Below, piece after piece: positions 1-13,401 of a stretch of DNA of 64,000 nt. Numbering within the stretch: position 1 is the first letter of the stretch; each line of letters starts with the position of its first letter. The stretch is from contig CM068586.1 of the NCBI GenBank assembly GCA_035048485.1, positions 46,412,287 to 46,476,286 on the forward strand, given 5' to 3'. The translations under genes were made by a program, and so were the position numbers. The DNA comes from Pteria penguin. Taxonomy: Eukaryota; Mollusca; Bivalvia; Pterioida; Pteriidae. The notes beneath the pieces are model-generated. The model did no database searches. It was not told the DNA's origin and worked only from the letters and a program-made list of their open reading frames with translations.

Positions 1-1861
1 GAGATATTGACAAAATTCTTTCAAAGTAACAATCCTTACCATAATTATGATCACAATAGTCCATAAGAAATCATCATTATCAATTAACTAGGAAATATGA
101 CACTTTTTTCTGCATTGAATCACCAAGTCCAAAGAAATGTCGAAAAAAATTCTAAAATTTGATTTTGGAAGGGAACCAAAATGACAATACATCTTCACTC
201 ATCCCTCTAGATCATTTCTATGCATTCTGTTTGTCTCTGTATACAGCCCGTATGGAAAAGAATATTGTTAAACGAGGGAACTCTTTTGTGACCTACTTTT
301 GACTAAGGTGGCGCCACCTGTAAAGAGGTCTGGACGAAAACAACAGAATTTGAAGAGGATCATAAGTGACTTATTTCTACCAAGATTTATTAAAATCTTT
401 CAAACAGTTTTGTAGAAAAAGTTGAAAATGTGAAAAATGGCCAACCCCCCCCCCCCCTTTTTTTTTGGAAGTCTTAAACATAAAATTCCTAATTTCATAT
501 GTTGAGTGTTGAGAAACATCTAAAAACTTATTTAGATGTGTAAAAAAAAAAACAAAAATTTTTTTGACCACAGCTGGATTTGAACCGCTACTCTCCATAT
601 TTCAATTACCAAGTGGTATATGTACCATTGTGAGACCTACTTTTAGACATGGTGGCATTATCTGTTAACCAATTTGTATGATCCGCACAAAAAACAAAAC
701 CTTTGAAAAGGACTATGAGTACTTGCATCCTACCCAGTTTTATCACAATCCTTCAAGTTGTTCTGTAGATCAAGTTGAAGATATGAAAAATTGTCCCCCC
801 CCCCCTTTTCTTGGAAGTCTTAAAAAATTCATAAAAAATTCAAAAATCGAGATATTGAAAAAATTCCTTCACACCAGCATTCCTTACCATAGAAATGATT
901 AAATGAAACCAAATGAATGCATCAATGTTTACTAAAAGAAAATAATAACTCTTTAATGCATTAAAATAACAAAGTCCAAAATAAAAATGAAAAAACGTCA
1001 AAAATTTGATTTCGGAATGGAACCAAAAATATCAACACTTCTTCCCATATGCCTCTATCTCATTCCTATGCAGTCGGTTTGTCGCTGTATGCACCCGATC
1101 TGAATAAGAAGTTTGTCAAAGGAGGGTACCCTCTGTGACCTACTTTTGTCTGTGGTGGTGCCACCTGTTCATGGATCCTGACAAAGATGACCACATTTGT
1201 CGGGGACCTTGAGTATTTGATGCATGCCAAGTTTCATTGAATTCCAGCAAGTGGTTCCGAAGAAAAAGTTCAAACTGTGAAATGTTTACACCAATTATCC
1301 CACCCCCCCTTTTTCTTGAAAGTCTTAAAAAATTCATAAAAAATCCAAAACATAAAATATTGAAAAATTTTCTTCGCAGTAGTATTTCTTACCATCAAAA
1401 TGATCAAATTAAACCAAATTAATGCATCAATGTTTACTAAAAGAAAAAAATACCTCTTTTCTGCATTAAAATTACCAAGTACAAAAAAAACGTCAAAAAT
1501 TTGATTTCGGAATGGAACCAAAAATAACAACACTTCTTCACACATCCCTCTAGATCATTCCTATGCATTTGGTTTGTCTCTGTATGCCCCCGGTCTGAAG
1601 AAGAAGTTTGTCAAAGGAGGGTACCCTCTTTGACCTACTTTTGCCTGTGGTGGCGCCACCTGTTGATGAATCTGGACGAAAAACAACAACACTTGTAGGG
1701 GACCATGAGTACTACATGCTTATCAAGTTTCATCAAATTCTGTTCAGTGGTTCTGGGGAAGAAGTCGAAAATGTGAAAAGTTAACGACGGACGACAGACG
1801 ACGGACGACGGACGGTGATTGATCACAATAGCTCACTTGAGCCTTTGGCTCAGGTGAGCTA
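1..1861 (+). mobile_element. Helitron-like non-autonomous element, 3' part
   Basis: The element enters from beyond the left edge and ends in the hairpin TAGCTCACTTGAGCC/GGCTCAGGTGAGCTA (about 1829-1861), preceded by GACGACGG repeats (1784-1815). The body holds diverged internal repeats 340-510 bp apart: the box CCTACTTTT...GGTGGC recurs near 288, 629, 1136 and 1635. The same body and terminal hairpin return at 57860-59809, so this is a family. I see no Rep/helicase coding, only short poly-C and AT-rich ORFs. The Helitron/Helentron label is an inference from hairpin ends without an obvious target duplication. Confidence 0.6.
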
Positions 1862-4800
1862 AAAATGACTGGGGTCAATCTGGCTAAAACATTCACATTT
1901 ACAGCTACTAGAGCCTTGACCCTTGACCTCTAACCTTGAAATTCTCTAGGCTTTTGCTCTCATCATAAAAAATATGTGTATCAATTTGATGATACTAATT
2001 TACTACCTACACTTTACACAAATGAAACATTTATGTTGAAAGCTATTTACACATTCAATTTGTGGACAAGGAGGAGATAACTCCAACTTCAGTCCAAATA
2101 ATAATGAGAGAAAATTTCTCAGTAAATTCAGTATAATATACAATAAATCTGTAAAAACATCATCAACATAAGAGTAAAATTAATTATATCACCAAATGAA
2201 ACACCTCAGAAAAATGCCTCTAGATATTCCAAATCTGGACCAAGGCCATGTAAATTGGTATGAAGACCAATCATGTTGAGCGTTACATCAGGAAGCTTGG
2301 AACTCTCCTCCAACACTATTATGACTTGAAATAATAAACAATGAGGTAGGTAAAGATAACAGAAAGTCCAACATCAAGAAGATGAGAAAGAAAATATTAT
2401 GGAATTAAAATGCATTTCTTATACAAATATTATGAAAATTATCAATAAACTATTTCTACAATAAATAAACTGGGATTAATCTCGCTAAAAGATTCAGTAT
2501 CTTGGCTATTAGAAACTTGAACTTTGACCTCTAACCTCGGAAATAAGTAGGTCTCCCCATGAAAATTATTTGTACCAGTTAGATGATCCCAATTAATCTC
2601 TTACACATTACATGTATCAAACTGTTATGTTAAAACCATTTTATAAAGGCTGAATGTAGACAAGGAGGAGATAACTCCTACTTCAGTCCAAATCATGATA
2701 GAAAAACTGCTTAGAGAATTGAATGCTATATAAACTGAAGTGGAATATATCAACCACATCTGAGTATGCTTTCTTCATAGCCCAATAGTGGACAAAGAGA
2801 AGATAACTCCAACTTCAGTCCAAATAATAGTTAGAAAAACATTCTTCTAAGTGAATTTTGTACAACAAACACTAAAATTGAATAAATCAGCAACATTATA
2901 GATAAAAATAGTTTTACAGAGGCTGATTGTAGAGTTAGGGAAGATAACTCCTACTTCAGTCCATATAATAATAATAAACCTCCTTATTAAATTGAAAGCA
3001 ATATACAATGAAATTGAATATATTAATAACGTCAGAGCAAAATGATTTATCACCAAATGAAAATCCTCAGAACAATACTTCTAGATCTGAATCAAGAAAC
3101 ACTTTACTGAAGAAATGACTGCGGTCAATCTGGCTAAAACATTCACATTTACAGCTACTAGAGCCTTGACCCTTGACCTCTAACCTAGAAAATCTCTAGG
3201 CTTTTGCTCTCATTATAAAGAATATGTGTATCAATTTGATGATACTAATTTACTACCTACACTTTACACAAATGAAACATTTATGTTGAAAGCTATTTAC
3301 ATATTCAATTTGTGGACAAGGAGGAGATAACTCCAACTTCAGTCCAAATAATAATGAGAGAAAATTCCTCAGTAAATTCAGTATAAGATACAATAAATCT
3401 GTAAAAACATCATCAACATAAGAGTAAAATTAATTATATCACCAAATGAAACACCTCAGAAGAATGCCTCTAGATATTCCAAATCTGGACCAAGGCCATG
3501 TAAATTGGTATGAAGACCAATCATGTTGAGCATTACATCAGGAAGCTTGGAACTCTTCTCCAACACTATTATGACCTGAAATAATAAACAATGAGGTAGT
3601 TAAAGATAACAGAAAGTCCAACATCAAGGAAGATGAGAAAGAAAATATTATGGAATTAAAATGCATTTCTTATACAAATATGAAAATTATCAATAAACTA
3701 TTTCTACAATAAATAAAGTGGGATTTATCTCGCCAAAGATTCAGTATCTCGGCTATTAGAAACTTGAACTTTGACCACTAATCTTGGAAATAAGAACGTC
3801 TCCCCATGAAAATTATTTTTACCAGTTAGATGATCCCGATTAATCTCTTACACGTTACATGTATCAACCTGTTATGTTAAAACCATTTTATACAGGCTGA
3901 ATGTAGACAAGGAGGAGATAACTCCTACTTCAGTCCAAATCATGATAGAAAAACTGCTTAGAGAATTGAATGCTATATACCCTGAAGTTGAATATATCAA
4001 CCACATCTGAGTATGCTTTCTTCATAGCCCAATAGTGGACAAAAAGAAGATAACTCCAACTTCAGTCCAAATAATAGTTAGAAAAACATTCTTCTAAGTG
4101 AATTTTGTACAACAAACACTAAAATTGAATAAATCAGCAACATTATAGATAAAAATAGTTTTACAGAGGCTGATTGTAGAGTTAGGGAAGATAACTCCTA
4201 CTTCAGTCCATATAATAATAATAAACCTCCTTATTAAATTGAAAGCAATATACAATGAAATTGAATATATTAATAACGTCAGAGCAAAATGATTTATCAC
4301 CAAATGAAAATCCTCAGAACAATACTTCTAGATCTGAATCAAGAAACACTTTACTGAAAAAATGACTGCGGTCAATCTGGCTAAAACATTCACATTTACA
4401 GCTACTAGAGCCTTGACCCTTGACCTCTAACTTTGAAATTCTCTAGGCTTTTGCTCTCATCATAAAAAATATGTGTATCAATTTGATGATACTAATTTAC
4501 TACTTACACTTTACACAAATGAAACATTTATGTTGAAAGCTATTTACACATTCAATTTGTGGACAAGGAGGAGATAACTCCAACTTCAGTCCAAATAATA
4601 ATGAGAGAAAATTTCTCAGTAAATTCAGTATAATATACAATAAATCTGTAAAAACATCATCAACATAAGAGTAAAATTAATTATATAACCAAATGAAACA
4701 CCTCAGAAGAATGCCTCTAGATATTCCAAATCTGGACCAAGGCCATGTAAATTGGTATGAAGACCAATCATGTTGAGCGTTACATCAGGAAGCTTGGAAC

Positions 4801-7800
4801 TCTTCTCCAACACTATTATGACCTGAAATAATAAACAATGAGGTAGGTAAAGATAACAGAAAGTCCAACATCAAGAAGATGAGAAAGAAAATATTATGGA
4901 ATTAAAATGCATTTCTTAAACAAATATTATGAAAATTATCAATAAACTATTTCTACAATAAATAAACTGGGATTAATCTCGCTAAAAGATTCAGTATCTT
5001 GGCTATTAGAAACTTGAACTTTGACCTCTAACCTCGGAAATAAGTAGGTCTCCCCATGAAAATTATTTGTACCAGTTAGATGATCCCAATTAATCTCTTA
5101 CACATTACATGTATCAACCTGTTATGTTAAAACCATTTTATACAGGCTGAATGTAGACAAGGAGGAGATAACTCCTACTTCAGTCCAAATCATGATAGAA
5201 AAACTGCTTAGAGAATTGAATGCTATATAAACTGAAGTTGAATATATCAACCACATCTGAGTATGCTTTCTTCATAGCCCAATAGTGGACAAAGAGAAGA
5301 TAACTCCAACTTCAGTCCAAATAATAGTTAGAAAAACATTCTTCTAAGTGAATTTTGTACAACAAACACTAAAATTGAACAAATCAGCAACATTATCGAT
5401 AAAAATAGTTTTACAGAGGCTGATTGTAGAGTTAGGGAAGATAACTCCTACTTCAGTCCATATAATAATAATAAACCTCCTTATTAAATTGAAAGCAATA
5501 TACAATGAAATTGAATATATTAATAACGTCAGAGCAAAATGATTTATCACCAAATGAAAATCCTCAGAACAATACTTCTAGATCTGAATCAAGAAACACT
5601 TTACTGAAAAAATGACTGCGGTCAAGCTGGCTAAAACATTCACATTTACAGCTACTAGAGCCTTGACCTCTAACCTTGAAAATCTCTAGGCTTTTGCTCT
5701 CATTATAAAGAATATGTGTATCAATTTGATGATACTAATTTACTACTTACACTTTACACAAATGAAACATTTATGTTGAAAGCTATTTACATATTCAATT
5801 TGTGGACAAGGAGGAGATAACTCCAACTTCAGTCCAAATAATAATGAGAGAAAATTCCTCAGTAAATTCAGTATAAGATACAATAAATCTGTAAAAACAT
5901 CATCAACATAAGAGTAAAATTAATTATATAATCAAATGAAACACCTCAGAAGAATGCCTCCAGATATTCCAAATCTGGACCAAGGCCATGTAAATTGGTA
6001 TGAAGACCAATCATGTTGAGCGTTACATCAGGAAGCTTGGAACTCTTCTCCAACACTATTATGACCTGAAATAATAAACAATGAGGTAGTTAAAGATAAC
6101 AGAAAGTCCAACATCAAGAAGATGAGAAAGAAAATATTATGGAATTAAAATGCATTTCTTATACAAATATTATGAAAATTATCAATAAACTATTTCTACA
6201 ATAAATAAACTGGGATTAATCTCGCTAAAAGATTCAGTATCTTGGCTATTAGAAACTTGAACTTTGACCTCTAACCTCGGAAATAAGTAGGTCTCCCCAT
6301 GAAAATTATTTGTACCAGTTAGATGATCCCAATTAATCTCTTACACATTACATGTATCAACCTGTTATGTTAAAACCATTTTATACAGGCTGAATGTAGA
6401 CAAGGAGGAGATAACTCCTACTTCAGTCCAAATCATGATAGAAAAACTGCTTAGAGAATTGAATGCTATATAAACTGAAGTTGAATATATCAACCACATC
6501 TGAGTATGCTTTCTTCATAGCCCAATAGTGGACAAAGAGAAGATAACTCCAACTTCAGTCCAAATAATAGTTAGAAAAACATTCTTCTAAGTGAATTTTG
6601 TACAACAAACACTAAAATTGAACAAATCAGCAACATTATCGATAAAAATAGTTTTACAGAGGCTGATTGTAGAGTTAGGGAAGATAACTCCTACTTCAGT
6701 CCATATAATAATAATAAACCTCCTTATTAAATTGAAAGCAATATACAATGAAATTGAATATGTTAATAACGTCAGAGCAAAATGATTTATCACCAAATGA
6801 AAATCCTCAGAACAATACTTCTAGATCTGAATCAAGAAACACTTTACTGAAAAAATGACTGCGGTCAATCTGGCTAAAACATTCACATTTACAGCTACTA
6901 CAGCCTTGACCCTTGACCTCTAACCTTGAAAATCTCTAGGCTTTTGCTCTCATTATAAAGAATATGTGTATCAATTTGATGATACTAATTTACTACTTAC
7001 ACTTTACACAAATGAAACATTTATGTTGAAAGCTATTTACACATTCAATTTGTGGACAAGGAGGAGATAACTCCAACTTCAGTCCAAATAATAATGAGAG
7101 AAAATTTCTCAGTAAATTCAGTATAATATACAATAAATCTGTAAAAACATCATCAACATAAGAGTAAAATTAATTATATCACCAAATGAAACACCTCAGA
7201 AGAATGCCTCTAGATATTCCAAATCTGGACCAAGGCCATGTAAATTGGTATGAAGACCAATCATGTTGAGCGTTACATCAGGAAGCTTGGAACTCTTCTC
7301 CAACACTATTATGACCTGAAATAATAAACAATGAGGTAGTTAAAGATAACAGAAAGTCCAACATCAAGGAAGATGAGAAAGAAAATATTATGGAATTAAA
7401 ATGCATTTCTTATACAAATATTATGAAAATTATCAATAAACTATTTCTACAATAAATAAACTGGGATTAATCTCGCTAAAGATTCAGTATCTCGGCTATT
7501 AGAAACTTGAACTTTGACCACTAATCTCGGAAATAAGAAGGTCTCCCCATGAAAATTATTTGTACTAGTTAGATGATCCCAATTAATCTCTTACACATTA
7601 AATGTATCAACCTGTTATGTTAAAACCATTTTATACAGGCTGAATGTAGACAAGGAGGAGATAACTCCTACTTCAGTCCAAATCATGATAGAAAAACTGT
7701 TTTGAGAATTGAATGCTATATACACTGAAGTTGAATATATCAACCACATCTGAGTATGCTTTCTTCATAGCCCAATAGTGGACAAAGAGAAGATAACTCC

Positions 7801-9354
7801 AACTTCAGTCCAAATAATAGTTAGAAAAACATTCTTCTAAGTGAATTTTGTACAACAAACACTAAAATTGAATAAATCAGCAACATTATAGATAAAAATA
7901 GTTTTACAGAGGCTGATTGTAGAGTTAGGGAAGATAACTCCTACTTTAGTCCATATAATAATAATAAACCTCCTTATTAAATTGAAAGCAATATACAATG
8001 AAATTGAATATATTAATAACGTCAGAGCAAAATGATTTATCACCAAATGAAAATCCTCAGAACAATACTTCTAGATCTGAATCAAGAAACACTTTACTGA
8101 AAAAATGACTGGGGTCAATCTGGCTAAAACATTCACATTTACAGCTACTAGAGCCTTGACCCTTGACCTCTAACCTTGAAAATCTCTAGGCTTTTGCTCT
8201 CATTATAAAGAATATGTGTATCAATTTGATGATACTAATTTACTACTTACACTTTACACAAATGAAACATTTATGTTGAAAGCTATTTACACATTCAATT
8301 TGTGGACAAGGAGGAGATAACTCCAACTTCAGTCCAAATAATAATGAGAGAAAATTTCTCAGTAAATTCAGTATAATATACAATAAATCTGTAAAAACAT
8401 CATCAACATAAGAGTAAAATTAATTATATCACCAAATGAAACACCTCAGAAGAATGCCTCTAGATATTCCAAATCTGGACCAAGGCCATGTAAATTGGTA
8501 TGAAGACCAATCATGTTGAGCGTTACATCAGGAAGCTTGGAACTCTTCTCCAACACCATTATGACCTGAAATAATAAACAATGAGGTAGTTAAAGATAAC
8601 AGAAAGTCCAACATCAAGGAAGATGAGAAAGAAAATATTATGGAATTAAAATGCATTTCTTATACAAATATTATGAAAATTATCAATAAACTATTTCTAC
8701 AATAAATAAACTGGGATTGATCTCGCTAAAGATTCAGTATCTTGGCTATTAGAAACTTGAACTTTGACCACTAATCTCGGAAATAAGAAGGTCTCCCCAT
8801 GAAAATTACTTGTACTAGTTAGATGATCCCAATTAATCTCTTACACATTAAATGTATCAACCTGTTATGTTAAAACCATTTTATACAGGCTGAATGTAGA
8901 CAAGGAGGAGATAACTCCTACATCAGTCCAAATCTTGATAGAAAAACTGCTTAGAGAATTGAATGCTATATACACTGAAGTTGAATATATCAACCACATC
9001 TGAGTATGCTTTCTTCATAGCCCATTAATGGACAAAGAGAAGATAACTCCAACTTCAGTCCAAATAATAGTTAGAAAAACATTCTTCTAAGTGAATTTTG
9101 TACAACAGACACTAAAATTGAATAAATCAGCAACATTATAGATAAAAATAGTTTTACAGAGGCTGATTGTAGAGTTAGGGAAGATAACTCCTACTTTAGT
9201 CCATATAATAATAATAAACCTCCTTATTAAATTGAAAGCAATATACAATGAAATTGAATATATTAATAACGTCAGAGCAAAATGATTTATCACCAAATGA
9301 AAATCCTCAGAACAATACTTCTAGATCTGAATCAAGAAACACTTTACTGAAAAA

Positions 9355-10277
9355 ATGACTGGGGTCAATCTGGCTAAAACATTCACATTTACAGCTACTA
9401 GAGCCTTGACCCTTGACCTCTAACCTTGAAAATCTCTAGGCTTTTGCTCTCATTATAAAGAATATGTGTATCAATTTGATGATACTAATTTACTACTTAC
9501 ACTTTACACAAATGAAACATTTATGTTGAAAGCTATTTACACATTCAATTTGTGGACAAGGAGGAGATAACTCCAACTTCAGTCCAAATAATAATGAGAG
9601 AAAATTCCTCAGTAAATTCAGTATAAGATACAATACATCTGTAAAAACATCATCAACATAAGAGTAAAATTAATTATATCACCAAATGAAACACCTCAGA
9701 AGAATGCCTCTAGATATTCCAAATCTGGACCAAGGCCATGTAAATTGGTATGAAGGCCAATCATGTTGAGCGTTACATCAGGAAGCTTGGAACTTTTCTC
9801 CAACACTATTATGACCTGAAATAATAAACAATGAGGTAGTTAAAGATAACAGAAAGTCCAACATCAAGGAAGATGAGAAAGAAAATATTATGGAATTAAA
9901 ATGCATTTCTTATACAAATATTATGAAAATTATCAATAAACTATTTCTACAATAAATAAACTGGGATTAATCTCGCTAAAAGATTCAGTATCTTGACTAT
10001 TAGGGTTCGATTCCCGGGTTGCGCCACTATGTTTAAGAGGTTGGTAACCTCCTGCTTCCATGTCGCGATATAACTGAAATATTCTTGAAAGCGACGTAAA
10101 ACACCAATCAACCAATCAACCAACCATATAATAATAATAAACCTCTTTATTAAATTGAAAGCAATATACAATGAAATTGAATATATTAATAACGTCAGAG
10201 CAAAATGATTTATCACCAAATGAAAATCCTCAGAACAATACTTCTAGATCTGAATCAAGAAACACTTTACTGAAAAA
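9355..10277 (+). repeat. Chimeric satellite monomer with SINE replacement
   Basis: This copy follows the monomer up to CTTGACTATTAG (about 10003), switches to a SINE fragment, then resumes at ATATAATAATAATAAACCTC (10126). Against the neighbouring copy about 447 bp of monomer is missing and 122 bp of SINE replaces it, giving 923 bp instead of 1250 bp. It is a deletion-plus-insertion and shows no duplicated target at its edges. Confidence 0.85.
10004..10125 (+). mobile_element. SINE fragment, family 1 (5'-truncated)
   Basis: It starts at the pol III B-box GGTTCGATTCC and continues through the body GAGGTTGGTAACCTCCTGC and CCATGTCGCGATAT to the tail GCGACGTAAAACACC plus CAATCAACC repeats. It matches the copies at 41852-41990 and 61412-61562. 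The tRNA-like 5' half with the A-box is missing. Confidence 0.8.
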
Positions 10278-12738
10278 ATGACTGGGGTCAATCTGGCTAA
10301 AACATTCACATTTACAGCTACTAGAGCCTTGACCCTTGACCTCTAACCTTGAAATTCTCTAGGCTTTTGCTCTCATCATAAAAAATATGTGTATCAATTT
10401 GATGATACTAATTTACTACTTACACTTTACACAAATGAAACATTTATGTTGAAAGCTATTTACACATTCAATTTGTGGACAAGGAGGAGATAACTCCAAC
10501 TTCAGTCCAAATAATAATGAGAGAAAATTTCTCAGTAAATTCAGTATAATATACAATAAATCTGTAAAAACATCATCAACATAAGAGTAAAATTAATTAT
10601 ATCACCAAATGAAACACCTCAGAAGAATGCCTCTAGATATTCCAAATCTGGACCAAGGCCATGTAAATTGGTATGAAGACCAATCATGTTGAGCGTTACA
10701 TCAGGAAGCTTGGAACTCTTCTCCAACACTATTATGACCTGAAATAATAAACAATGAGGTAGGTAAAGATAACAGAAAGTCCAACATCAAGAAGATGAGA
10801 AAGAAAATATTATGGAATTAAAATGCATTTCTTATACAAATATTATGAAAATTATCAATAAACTATTTCTACAATAAATAAACTGGGATTAATCTCGCTA
10901 AAAGATTCAGTATCTTGGCTATTAGAAACTTGAACTTTGACCTCTTACCTCAGAAATAAGTAGGTCTCCCCATGAAAATTATTTGTACCAGTTAGATGAT
11001 CCCAATTAATCTCTTACACATTACATGTATCAACCTGTTATGTTAAAACCATTTTATACAGGCTGAATGTAGACAAGGAGGAGATAACTCCTACATCAGT
11101 CCAAATCATGATAGAAAAACTGCTTAGAGAATTGAATGCTATATACACTGAAGTTGAATATATCAACCACATCTGAGTATGCTTTCTTCAAAGCCCATTA
11201 ATGGACAAAGAGAAGATAACTCCAACTTCAGTCCAAATAATAGTTAGAAAAACATTCTTCTAAGTGAATTTTGTACAACAAACACTAAAATTGAATAAAT
11301 CAGCAACATTATAGATAAAAATAGTTTTACAGAGGCTGATTGTAGAGTTAGGGAAGATAACTCCTACTTCAGTCCATATAATAATAATAAACCTCCTTAT
11401 TAAATTGAAAGCAATATACAATGAAATTGAATATATTAATAACGTCAGAGCAAAATGATTTATCACCAAATGAAAATCCTCAGAACAATACTTCTAGATC
11501 TGAATCAAGAAACACTTTACTGAAAAAATGACTGGGGTCAATCTGGCTAAAACATTCACATTTACAGCTACTAGAGCCTTGACCCTTGACCTCTAACCTT
11601 GAAAATCTCTAGGCTTTTGCTCTCATTATAAAGAATATGTGTATCAATTTGATGATACCAATTTACTACTTACACTTTACACAAATGAAACATTTATGTT
11701 GAAAGCTATTTATACATTCAATTTGTGGACAAGGAGGAGATAACTCCAACTTCAGTCCAAATAATAATGAGAGAAAATTTCTCAGTAAATTCAGTATAAT
11801 ATACAATAAATCTGTAAAAACATCATCAACATAAGAGTAAACTTAATTATATCACCAAATGAAACACCTCAGAAGAATGCCTCTAGATATTCCAAATCTG
11901 GACCAAGGCTGTGTAAACTGGTACGATGACCAATCATGTTGAGCGTTACATCAGGAAGCTTGGAACTCTTCTCCAACATTATCATGACCTGAAATAGTAA
12001 ACAATGAGGTAGTTGATGAGAGCAGAAAATCCAACATCAAGGAAGATGAGAAAGAAAATATTATGGAATTAAAATGCATTTCTTATACAAATATTATGAA
12101 AATTATCAATAAACTATTTCTACAATAAATAAACTGGGATTGATCTCGCTAAAGATTCAGTATCTCGGCTATTAGAAACTTGAACTTTGACAACTAATCT
12201 CGGAAATAAGAAGGTCTCCCCATGAAAATTATTTGTACCAGTTAGATGGTCCCAATTAATTTCTTGCACATTACATATATCAACCTGTTATGTTTAAACC
12301 ATTTTATACAGGCTGAATGTAGACAAGGAGGAGATAACTCCTACTTCAGTCCAAATAATGATAGTAAAACTGTTTAGGGAATTGAATGCTATATACACTG
12401 AAGTTGAATATATCAACCACATCTGAGTATGCTTTCTTCATAGCCCGATAGTGGACAAAGACGAGATAACTCCAACTTCAGTCCAAATAATAGTTAGAAA
12501 AATATTCTTCTAAGTAAATTGAGTAAAATGTACATTACAATTGAATAAATCAGCAACATTATAGATAAAAATAGTTTTACACAGGCTGATTGTAGAGTTA
12601 GGGGAGATAACTCCTACTTCAGTCCATTTAATAATAATAATAAATCTCCTTATTAAATTGAAAGCACTATACAATGAAATTGAATATATTAATAACGTCA
12701 GAACAAAATGATTTATCACCAAATGAAAATCCTCAGAA

Positions 12739-12842
12739 CAATGCTTCTAGATTTTCAAACTTGTTGTCAGATCCTTTAACTCATATGCTATAATAATGAT
12801 GATTTATTTGAATAAATACTGTTTAAACCAATGCTTCTAGAT
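12739..12842. other. 76 bp insertion between 14 bp direct repeats in satellite
   Basis: The last full monomer carries 76 bp of extra sequence (12753-12828) flanked by two copies of CAATGCTTCTAGAT (12739-12752 and 12829-12842), a sequence present once in other monomers apart from an A/G change. This looks like a retroposition-type target duplication or a replication slip. The insert is AT-rich and ends in ATTTGAATAAATACTG; I do not recognise it. Confidence 0.6.
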
Positions 12843-13401
12843 CTGAACCAAGAAACACTTACTGAAAATATGACTGGGTTCAATCTGGCTAAAACATTCA
12901 CATTTAAGGTATTGGAGCCTTGACCCTTGATCTGTAACCTTGAAAATCTCTAGGTTTTTGCTCTCAGCATAAAGAATATGTTTATCAATTTGATGGTACT
13001 CATTCTCAACTTACACTTGACACTTATGAAACATTTATGTGAAAAGCTATTTACACATTCAGTTTGTGGACAAGGAGCAGATAACTCTAATTTCAGTCCA
13101 AATAATAATGACAGAAAACTTCTCAGTAAATTCAGTATAATATAAAATTAATCTGTATAAAAATTATCAACATAAGAGTAAAATTAATTATATCACCAAA
13201 TGAAACATCTCAGAAGAATGCCTCTAAATATTCCAGATCTGGACCAAGGCCATGTAAACTGGTATGACAACCAATCATGTTGAGTTTTACATCAGTAATC
13301 CTGGAACTCTTCTACGATAACAATATGACCTGGAATAATAAACAATGAGGTAGTAATGAGAGCAGAAAGTCCAACATCAAGAAAAATGAGAAAAAAATAT
13401 A

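Larger units (their letters stand above)
1865..12869 (+). repeat. Higher-order satellite array, about 1.25 kb monomer
   Basis: Near-identical tandem copies start at the phrase ATGACTGSGGTCAATCTGGC at 1865, 3115, 4362, 5612, 6855, 8105, 9355, 10278 and 11528, with spacings of 1243-1250 bp except 923 bp for the seventh and 1342 bp for the last. By eye the copies differ by only a few percent. Each monomer is itself made of about four diverged 300 bp subunits, each carrying a GGAGATAACTCC-like box followed by ACTTCAGTCC. Short ORFs of 64-73 codons recur on both strands only because the array is homogeneous; they are AT-rich and I do not call them genes. Confidence 0.95.

Noticed and set aside
570..640. 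tRNA gene suggested by GGTTCAAATCC on the minus strand (also at 58266 and 59087)
   Set aside because: The B-box fits, but no acceptor or anticodon stem can be built and the segment is part of the Helitron-like repeat body in all three places.
2847..12722. Nine recurring minus-strand ORFs of 69-70 codons, one per satellite monomer, and plus-strand partners of 64 codons
   Set aside because: They recur because the satellite is homogeneous. The residues are F/I/L/N-rich as expected from AT-rich DNA, both strands are open over the same bases, and diverged monomers lose the frame.
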